Source: Bacillota bacterium | Lineage (GTDB): Bacteria > Bacillota > Clostridia > Oscillospirales > Oscillospiraceae | Length of the DNA stretch: 9,929 nucleotides | Direction: 5' to 3' | NCBI GenBank assembly: GCA_023393155.1 | Contig: JAEWML010000161.1 | Location: 1 to 9,929 of the forward strand | Part shown: piece by piece, positions 1-5,448 of the stretch | Layout of the letters: each line of letters starts with the position of its first letter | How positions within the stretch are numbered: position 1 is the first letter of the stretch | Position numbers and translations under genes: made by a program | The notes under the pieces: generated by a model | Database searches by the model: none | Told to the model about the DNA's origin: nothing | Seen by the model: the letters and a program-made list of their open reading frames with translations, nothing else

Positions 1-1
1 T

Positions 2-724
2 CTTCTGCTGAGCCTGGCCCTGAGCATGGTGGACAGTCTGTCCAGCAGCGGCAGCCCCGTGACTTACGGCAATCCGTTGGGAAGCTTTGTCAGCATTCTA
101 ACCTCGCTTCTGGGCGTTGTCCTGCAAGCCGGTTTTATTCTCTACTGCATGGATATCCGGCGGGGCGTCCGGTCCGGATATCTCACGCTGTTCGACGGAT
201 TTTCCTTTGCGGGGCGGGTGATCGGGCTTGCCATTTTGGAGACGCTTTTTATCTTTCTCTGGTCGCTTTTGTTTGTTGTTCCGGGCATCGTCGCCGCGTA
301 CCGTTATCGGTTCGCCTATTTGAATCTCTGCGAAAACCCCGAACTGGGCTGCATGGACGCACTGGAACTGAGCAAGAAGCAGACCGTGGGCTATAAGGGC
401 CAGCTCTTCATGCTGGACCTGAGCTATCTGGGCTGGGGTCTTCTGGCCTCTTTCCCCATTGGCATTTGGGTTTCTCAGGCCTCTTTCCGGTCCGCCTCCT
501 CCATAATAACAGGAGAGGCCTACATCACTCCGTCTCTGGCAGGCGTCTTGGTGATGAACCTTCTGCTTTCACTGTGGGCCTTGGCGGTAGAGCTTTTTTA
601 CCTGCCCGCTTATCAGTGCGCGGAGCTGGGATACTATGAAACCGCCAAGCGGACCAGCGGTGTCTATCCCATTTCCGGTCCAGAGCGGCAGGAGTCGGGC
701 AACGAGGACGGCGGGCTGTTCTAA
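2..724 (+). CDS. DUF975 family integral membrane protein (5' end outside window)
   Basis: The reading frame is open to the left edge, so the true start lies upstream; an ATG at 26 is internal to a hydrophobic stretch and is not a convincing start. The 240 visible residues contain about four membrane segments (roughly 27-48, 75-100, 134-158 and 183-203). The family signature lies between the second and third: a Y-R-Y-R-F-A-Y run followed by an amphipathic stretch with A-L-E-L-S-K-K, G-Y-K and L-x-L-S-Y-L-G-W-G-L-L. This matches the DUF975 family, common in Clostridia and Bacilli, whose biochemical role is unknown. The C-terminal 30 residues are polar and probably cytoplasmic. The gene ends 36 bases before a strong palindromic terminator and converges on the next gene. 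Family assignment is firm; function is not known. Confidence 0.85.
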   Translation, partial: LLLSLALSMVDSLSSSGSPVTYGNPLGSFVSILTSLLGVVLQAGFILYCMDIRRGVRSGYLTLFDGFSFAGRVIGLAILETLFIFLWSLLFVVPGIVAAYRYRFAYLNLCENPELGCMDALELSKKQTVGYKGQLFMLDLSYLGWGLLASFPIGIWVSQASFRSASSIITGEAYITPSLAGVLVMNLLLSLWALAVELFYLPAYQCAELGYYETAKRTSGVYPISGPERQESGNEDGGLF

Positions 725-760
725 GCCTTAAAGGCAAAGAGCCAAAAATTTCCGCAGCAT

Positions 761-794
761 AAAGGCCGGAGCGTGTATACACGCTCCGGCCTTT
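761..794. terminator. Bidirectional rho-independent terminator (perfect 34-base palindrome)
   Basis: Bases 761-776 are the exact reverse complement of 779-794, and the two central bases (AT) are self-complementary, so the whole 34-base element is a perfect palindrome. The stem is GC-rich in the middle and ends in AAA on the left and TTT on the right, with a further T at 795. Read from either side it gives a strong hairpin followed by U residues. It lies between two convergent genes (stops at 724 and 866), which fits a shared terminator. Confidence 0.85.
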
Positions 795-865
795 TCTCCT
801 TGTAAAAATCGCCTGCCTGCCCCGACAAACGGAAAAAGTGAACGGGGTGCGGGAAAAACGCGCCC

Positions 866-1894
866 TCAGTCCTCGTCGGTCCCCTCCAGACGGCGGAGGT
901 TTTCCATGGCCTCGGGGTATTGCCGCGCGGCGGCGGAGGGGTTGCCCCGCAGAATACGCAGGGACTGGCGATAGGCTTTCGCGGTTCTGCCCCGGACGGC
1001 CTCCTGCCGCGCCCGCAGCTTTTCCACCGCCTCGTCCAGCTCCGCCAGCTTCCCGGCGGACAGGCCGTTTTCGCCCATCAGCCGGTCCCGGCAGGCCTCG
1101 GCGGCGGCGGACACGTTCTCCAACGCGCTCAGGGTGGCGTCCGACAGAGTTCCCAGCGCCTCCGCCAGCCGTTCCTCCCGGCGCTGCTTCCGCTCCGCCC
1201 GGCCCTTCGCCCGCTTTTGCCGCTCTTCTCTCAGTCGGCTTTGCAGCAAAATGCGCTCCACCTGCGTTTTGTCCCGGAATTTTTGCAAATCCTCCTCCGC
1301 GAAGGCGGAAATAATCTCCATCCGCCGGGCGAGGCGGCGCAGCTCCTCGTTTTCCTCCGTGAGCTTTTCCAGCATGGCGCGCAAATCCAGCGCGGCCTGC
1401 ACGGAGCGCACCGCGTCCACGGTGAAGCCCGCCACCAGCGCCAGAGCCAGCGGCGTGGCAAACGCGGCGGGAACGGACAGCACCAGCCGCGCAATGGGGG
1501 GATGGACCACCTTCACCAGCAAAATGGAGAAGAAGCCCCAGGCAATGCTGCTGGAGAGGCAGATATAGCCGTTTACATGAAACTTTTGGCCCGAATAGTC
1601 CCAATAGCGCACCTTGAACAGCCGCTCCATGGCCGCCCCGGTGACGTATTCCAGCAGCGTCGCCGCCACCGCGCCGCTCAGGTACAGCAACGCGGGATAG
1701 TTTCGCACCGGCAGGGTAAAGATCAAAATCAAGATGGCCCCGGAGCCGTAAATAGGAAGCACCGGCCCGTGGAGAAAGCCCCGGTTAACCCATCTGCGCC
1801 GCCGCGCGGAGACGTAGCACGACTCCCAAACCCAGCCGCACAGACAGTAGAAAAAAAACAACAGGACCCATTGGTCCGCCGTATAGGCGCGCAA
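866..1894 (-). CDS. Putative ABC transporter permease-like membrane protein (CmpB/type IV, PF06541-like) with C-terminal coiled coil
   Basis: A 342-residue protein if translation starts at the TTG at 1894. Residues about 8-165 form the CmpB-type membrane domain with about five membrane segments. Its conserved pieces are G-W-V-W-E near residue 20, N-R-G-F-L-H-G-P-V-L-P-I-Y-G near 37-50, E-Y-V-T-G near 83, W-D-Y-S near 98 and N-G-Y-I-C-L near 108. The family is annotated as a putative ABC transporter permease, but its transport role is unproven and no ATPase gene is adjacent. After the last membrane segment come about 175 charged residues rich in E, R, K, A and L, with heptad-like spacing, predicted to be a long cytoplasmic coiled coil. 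The TTG is preferred because AAGGGAGGG lies six bases upstream and the N-terminus then begins just before the first membrane segment, as in relatives. An in-frame ATG at 1972 adds 26 Arg-rich residues but has only a poor ribosome site. Confidence 0.8.
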   Translation of the reverse strand: MRAYTADQWVLLFFFYCLCGWVWESCYVSARRRRWVNRGFLHGPVLPIYGSGAILILIFTLPVRNYPALLYLSGAVAATLLEYVTGAAMERLFKVRYWDYSGQKFHVNGYICLSSSIAWGFFSILLVKVVHPPIARLVLSVPAAFATPLALALVAGFTVDAVRSVQAALDLRAMLEKLTEENEELRRLARRMEIISAFAEEDLQKFRDKTQVERILLQSRLREERQKRAKGRAERKQRREERLAEALGTLSDATLSALENVSAAAEACRDRLMGENGLSAGKLAELDEAVEKLRARQEAVRGRTAKAYRQSLRILRGNPSAAARQYPEAMENLRRLEGTDED

Positions 1895-1900
1895 AAAGCT

Positions 1901-1909
1901 CCCTCCCTT
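1901..1909 (-). promoter_or_regulatory. Strong Shine-Dalgarno site deciding a TTG start
   Basis: On the minus strand the sequence reads AAGGGAGGG, then six bases, then TTG at 1894-1892. The match to the 16S anti-Shine-Dalgarno sequence and the spacing are close to ideal. The ATG at 1972 is preceded only by GGACGG at loose spacing. Confidence 0.65.
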
Positions 1910-1925
1910 CGGTAATCGTCTCGTC

Positions 1926-1954
1926 AGTCTACTCCAATCCCGTCGAAAAATCAA
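1926..1954 (-). promoter_or_regulatory. Candidate sigma-A promoter for the CmpB-type gene
   Basis: The minus strand carries TTGATT (1954-1949), a 17-base spacer and TAGACT (1931-1926), each matching four of six consensus positions. The predicted transcript start near 1919 leaves a leader of about 25 bases to the TTG at 1894, and lies downstream of the alternative ATG at 1972, so promoter and TTG start support each other. The match is moderate. Confidence 0.35.
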
Positions 1955-2050
1955 CCGGACAATTTTTAACATTCAGGCCGTCCAACAAAATTTTGTTAAT
2001 TTTCTGCCTTTTTCTCAAAAACCGACTTTTGATCGGCGCGGAGAGAAAAA

Positions 2051-2099
2051 CAAAACAAAAGGCCCCGGGGAATTAAGTTCCCCAGGGCCTTTTGTTTTG
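2051..2099. terminator. Rho-independent terminator after the SLH glycosidase gene
   Basis: Bases 2051-2072 pair with 2078-2099 to form a 22-base-pair stem with a single C/A mismatch (2066/2084) and a five-base loop. The GC-rich upper part is flanked by CAAAACAAAA on the left and TTTTGTTTTG on the right, giving a U-rich tail in either direction. It lies about 100 bases past the stop of the minus-strand gene ending at 2203, and separates that gene from the next minus-strand gene. The main role is probably to end the 2203-5223 transcript. Confidence 0.85.
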
Positions 2100-2202
2100 A
2101 TTCTTCCTGTTTTGCCGCGCGAAAGCGTGCTCCCAATGGAAAAAGTGTTTCTATAAAGCACGCCAAATCAAAGTGGCCCTGCGAAAATCTTTTACACTGC
2201 TT

Positions 2203-5200
2203 TTACAGCAAATTGTATAGAATCTTCGCCATCTGGCCCCGGGTGATGGAGGTGTTGGGACGGAACGTGCCGTCCTCATAGCCGCTGATGACCTTCTGTG
2301 CCGCCATGGTCTGAATGTAATAGGCGGCGTAAGAGGGAATGGAAGCCGCGTCCTTAAAGGTGAGGGCCGCCTGGGCATAGCCCTTCTGCTGGGTCCGGCC
2401 GATCATGGTGGACGCCTGCGCGCGGGTCAGGCTGGCGCCGGGGCGGAAATAGAGCTTTCCGTTCTCCTGAGAGCCGGTAAGAATCCCCATGGAGTACAGC
2501 GTTTTCACCGCCGTGCGGGCATACTCGCCAATGTCTCCCGCGTCCGCGAAGGGGAGGTCGTTTGCATCGTTCCCGCTTCCGTCCAGTCCCAGATAGCGGT
2601 AGAGCATCACGGCGAACTGCTGGCGGGTAATGGATTGGTTGGGGCGGAAGGTCCCGTCCTCATAGCCTGTGGTAATCCCGGCGGTTTTCAGCCAGTCCAC
2701 GTAGGTCCCGGCCCAATAGCCCGCGGTGTCGCCGAACTGCGTCTCGCCGCCGGTGGCGGCAATGTCGCAGGAGGACCGGCCGATGTTGCCGGAGGCGTCC
2801 CGCGCGGTGACGGTGACCCGGTGGGCATAGGTATCGTTCACGGGCAGAGCGGCGGTGAGGGTTCCCTTCGCCGGGTCATAGGCAAAGGCCACGGCCTTGC
2901 CGTCCATGGTGACGCTTACGCCGCTCTGGGCGGGGAATTTGTCCGCCGCGTCGGTAATCGTTGCGGTAAGGCTGGTTCCGGAAAGGGCAGCTTTTACCTC
3001 GGGGGGCGTGGTATCCACCACATTGTTATAGGAGGTCACCAACTGATCCAGATACAGCGTGCCGGAGGCGGCTGTCGCCGTACCGTCGGCGTTGATTCCC
3101 GAGGTCAGCTTGAAGCCGGCCAGAGTCGCGGTTCCGGCGGGCAGGGCAACGGTAATCTGCTTCCAGCCGGTAAAGTCCACGCTGCCTGCCGGAGTTTCCA
3201 CGGTATTTGCCCCGTCGGAGGTCAAAACGGTCAGCGCGCTGCCGGACTTGTCGCCATACAGCCAGAAGCTCATCTGGGTGTAGGCGCTGCCGATGGAATA
3301 AGGCACTGCAAAGAGGACCGAGGAGGTTCCGTCCGCGCCGATGGTGTAATTCACGGCGGCGGAAGCCCGGCCGTATTTCACCAGATTCATGTCAGTGACG
3401 CGGGAAATAGTTGCGCCGTAGCTGAAGGAGGAAAGCTCGGGAACACTTGCTTCAAAGTCCTCCACCGTGGCAAGGGCGATGTGGGAGACATTCACCTGCA
3501 CTGTGGCGGTCTTTCCCCCGGCGGAAACCGTCAGGGTGCCGGTACCGGGGGAACCGGCGGTAAATTTCCCGGTTTTGTCCACGGCGCCGATGTCGCCGGT
3601 GACGGCCCATGTGAAGGCCTCCGGGTCCGCCTTCAGGGCCAGATGCCGGTAAACGGCGGAGGCCGTGAGCGTTGTGGTGCTGCCGGGAGCCACGGTCAGC
3701 GTGGTGACGGCGGTGGAGCCGTTTTTCACGGAGATGGCGTCCGGCGTGGTGACGGCGTGAACCTTGGCAGAGCCGGACTGTCCGCCGCCCGTGGCGGTGA
3801 CGGTCACCTCTCCGCCGCTGGCGGGGGTGGTGAGAACGCCGTTTTCCATCTCACCGGCGCTGGTGCTGAGAGTATAGCTTCTGCCGCTCATGGGAATGTA
3901 ATTGGTATCCACGGCGGCGGCGGTCACGTTTACCTTGCTGCCCGCCAGCACGTAGCTGTTGTCCGTCGAGACGTAAAAATGGCTCAGTTGTCCGCTGGAC
4001 TGGCTGGAGGCCACCAGAAAAATCTGATTGCTCACCGCCCGCTCGCTGCCGCCGGAGGGACGGTTGATGGTTTTTGCGCTGACCGCGTCCGGTTGGGTGG
4101 CGGTGAAGGTGGTGGACCCGCCGCCGTCCAGACACAGGGCGGTGACACAGCCCAGCTCGATCAGCCGCTGGGCCACCTGCGTCATGGACGCGCCCACGGA
4201 ATACCCGGACCTGCGCCCGTCGATGGTGTAGAACACCAGCGTCCCGTCGGCCTTCTGGCCCACCGCGGTGCGGGGGTTTACGTCCGTGGGGAGGCCGGAA
4301 ACCACGCCGCCGTTTTGCACCAGCGCGTACAGCGCACCCACGGCGTACTGTACGTCCAGCCAGTCACCGGTGGACGGCGCGGCGGTAATGCTGATCGTGG
4401 CGCCAACGGGAATGTTTTTCATAGCGTTCAGGGCATAGGCGTCCGCCTGATTGTTGACGGACAAAACCACCTTCCCCTGCGGAACGGCGGTGCCCGCCGC
4501 GTCGGCAAGCACGCTGTCCACCGTCAGCACCAGCGGGCTGCCGTTTAAGGCCAGAGAGCCGCTCTGGATGGTGCATACCACGTCCACCCCCGGCTCCGTG
4601 GTGCCGGTGGTGTGTTTGGAGTTAAATTCGTAGGTATAGAGGTAGATACCGCCGCCGGAAACCCGGGCCTTGTTGACGGCGGCAAGCTGGCGCACCACCT
4701 GCGTGGGGTAGTCGCCGTTGTCCAGCATGTCATAGCCAAAGTCGGCGGTGACCTTCACCGCGGGCTTGCCCAGCACGGCAGTGCCGTCCTGCCGGAAGCC
4801 GATGGCCCAATAGCCGCCGTCGGAGCTTTTCAGCTCGCCGTTTGCCGCCACCATGCCAATGGGAAGGCCGTTGTTCACGTTGTAAAAGTCGCCGTTCAGG
4901 CCCGCCACCACGCGGTAGCCCTGACTTTCCAGCGCCTGGGCGGCGGCGGAGACGGTGTTGCAGGAGGTGAGCACGCTGCCGTAGGTCACCATGGGCATTG
5001 CGGAGGAGCCGGGCCTGTATGTAATCAGGTTTTCCACCCGCATATCGTTGTAGGCGGTGCTCCAGAACACGTTGGTGGACAATTGCGTATCCCGGTGCAC
5101 CGGGACGTCCTTTTGAAGCAGGTCCTCGCCCAGCGCGACAGACGCCGCGGCGGGAACCGTCAGCGCGCACAGCAAGGATGCTGCCAGAACACTGGAAAAA

Positions 5201-5223
5201 ATGCGGCGCAGGTAATTTTTCAT
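2203..5223 (-). CDS. Secreted phosphodiester glycosidase (NAGPA domain) with Ig-like, jelly-roll and three SLH modules
   Basis: A 1006-residue cell-surface protein, numbered from the ATG at 5223. Residues 1-30 are a Sec signal peptide (basic M-K-N-Y-L-R-R, hydrophobic core, A-A-A-S cleavage region). Residues about 50-405 match the NAGPA phosphodiester glycosidase family (PF09992): N-G-D-F-Y-N at 110-115, R-T-A-V-G at 318-322, D-G-R at 335-337, L-D-G-G-G-S at 365-370 and E-R at 394-395. The family cleaves sugar-1-phosphate phosphodiesters such as GlcNAc-1-P links. Then follow two Ig-like modules (about 415-580, the second resembling Big_2), a jelly-roll, carbohydrate-binding-like module (586-735) and another Ig-like module (739-822). 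Three SLH repeats (830-880, 892-944, 956-1006) end the protein and should hold it to the cell-wall polymer. A likely substrate is a wall or host glycan phosphodiester; that is inference. GGAGG lies 13 bases before the ATG at 5223 but only one base before the in-frame ATG at 5235, so the start is slightly uncertain. An ATG at 5343 would bury the signal peptide and is rejected. Confidence 0.9.
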   Translation of the reverse strand: MKNYLRRIFSSVLAASLLCALTVPAAASVALGEDLLQKDVPVHRDTQLSTNVFWSTAYNDMRVENLITYRPGSSAMPMVTYGSVLTSCNTVSAAAQALESQGYRVVAGLNGDFYNVNNGLPIGMVAANGELKSSDGGYWAIGFRQDGTAVLGKPAVKVTADFGYDMLDNGDYPTQVVRQLAAVNKARVSGGGIYLYTYEFNSKHTTGTTEPGVDVVCTIQSGSLALNGSPLVLTVDSVLADAAGTAVPQGKVVLSVNNQADAYALNAMKNIPVGATISITAAPSTGDWLDVQYAVGALYALVQNGGVVSGLPTDVNPRTAVGQKADGTLVFYTIDGRRSGYSVGASMTQVAQRLIELGCVTALCLDGGGSTTFTATQPDAVSAKTINRPSGGSERAVSNQIFLVASSQSSGQLSHFYVSTDNSYVLAGSKVNVTAAAVDTNYIPMSGRSYTLSTSAGEMENGVLTTPASGGEVTVTATGGGQSGSAKVHAVTTPDAISVKNGSTAVTTLTVAPGSTTTLTASAVYRHLALKADPEAFTWAVTGDIGAVDKTGKFTAGSPGTGTLTVSAGGKTATVQVNVSHIALATVEDFEASVPELSSFSYGATISRVTDMNLVKYGRASAAVNYTIGADGTSSVLFAVPYSIGSAYTQMSFWLYGDKSGSALTVLTSDGANTVETPAGSVDFTGWKQITVALPAGTATLAGFKLTSGINADGTATAASGTLYLDQLVTSYNNVVDTTPPEVKAALSGTSLTATITDAADKFPAQSGVSVTMDGKAVAFAYDPAKGTLTAALPVNDTYAHRVTVTARDASGNIGRSSCDIAATGGETQFGDTAGYWAGTYVDWLKTAGITTGYEDGTFRPNQSITRQQFAVMLYRYLGLDGSGNDANDLPFADAGDIGEYARTAVKTLYSMGILTGSQENGKLYFRPGASLTRAQASTMIGRTQQKGYAQAALTFKDAASIPSYAAYYIQTMAAQKVISGYEDGTFRPNTSITRGQMAKILYNLL
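2242..2667 (-). repeat. Diverged direct repeat inside the SLH-coding region
   Basis: Bases 2242-2283 and 2626-2667 are the same length and match at about 35 of 42 positions. They encode the same part of SLH repeats 3 and 1, the G-Y-E-D-G-T-F-R-P-N-x-S-I-T-R segment. SLH repeat 2 between them is more diverged at the DNA level (it has an N-G-K-L-Y insertion). This is internal module duplication within a gene, not a mobile repeat. Confidence 0.75.
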
Positions 5224-5236
5224 ATCGACGTTCATG

Positions 5237-5241
5237 CCTCC
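5237..5241 (-). promoter_or_regulatory. Shine-Dalgarno site at an ambiguous start, with a three-codon overlapping frame
   Basis: The minus strand reads GGAGG at 5241-5237. It is one base from the ATG at 5235 and 13 bases from the ATG at 5223, so neither is at ideal spacing. A tiny out-of-frame reading (ATG GAG GCA TGA, 5243-5232) contains the GGAGG, and its stop overlaps the ATG at 5235. Whether that micro-frame is translated is unknown. Confidence 0.4.
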
Positions 5242-5272
5242 ATAGTCTCTTCGATTGTTGTGAACTCTTTTA

Positions 5273-5278
5273 TTTATA
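5273..5278 (-). promoter_or_regulatory. Candidate -10 element for the SLH glycosidase gene
   Basis: The minus strand carries TATAAA (five of six matches to TATAAT) about 50 bases before the ATG at 5223, in an AT-rich patch within otherwise GC-rich DNA. I do not see a convincing -35 at 16-18 bases upstream, so this is a weak call. Confidence 0.25.
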
Positions 5279-5411
5279 ACGCTTTCAGGATACCACGCCT
5301 TGAAAAGAAAGTAAATCCCGGGCGGACGCTTTCCCCCATGCAATCTTTGGAAACCGCGCCGAACAGGCTCTATTGTAAAGACGTGCCGGCGCGGAAAAAG
5401 TTGCAGGCCGC

Positions 5412-5433
5412 CGGAAAGTTTGCAAACTTTCCG
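5412..5433 (-). terminator. 22-base perfect palindrome after the hydrogenase gene (probable weak terminator)
   Basis: The sequence CGGAAAGTTTG is followed immediately by its reverse complement CAAACTTTCCG. As RNA it forms a nine-base-pair stem with a four-base TGCA loop. It starts 15 bases past the hydrogenase stop (TAA at 5451-5449). On the minus strand the bases directly after it are GC-rich, with a CTTTTT run about 12 bases further on, so it is not a textbook intrinsic terminator. It could instead be an operator or an RNA-stabilising hairpin for the transcript that ends here. Confidence 0.45.
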
Positions 5434-5448
5434 ACGACCCCATGGTAT

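Noticed and set aside
725..735. GCCTT-A-AAGGC inverted repeat after the DUF975 stop
   Set aside because: Five-base arms around a single base cannot form a useful RNA hairpin; the palindrome at 761-794 is the real terminator.
525..1604. Minus-strand open frame overlapping both the DUF975 and CmpB-type genes in another frame
   Set aside because: Ala-, Gly- and Arg-rich with no domain, and it runs through the convergent terminator.
920..1915. Plus-strand open frame opposite the CmpB-type gene
   Set aside because: Gln-, Arg- and Pro-rich shadow of a minus-strand gene with clear family motifs.
2125..2163. Inverted repeat GCGTGCT/AGCACGC downstream of the SLH gene
   Set aside because: Seven pairs with a 25-base loop and no T-run; the far stronger hairpin at 2051-2099 accounts for termination.
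2635..4548. Long plus-strand open frame opposite the SLH glycosidase gene
   Set aside because: The translation is low-complexity, rich in Gly, His and Arg, with no domain pattern. It mirrors the GC-biased third positions of the well-supported minus-strand gene.
5236..5343. 5' extension of the SLH glycosidase frame to an ATG at 5343
   Set aside because: It would place about 40 residues ahead of a complete signal peptide and cover the candidate -10 element.
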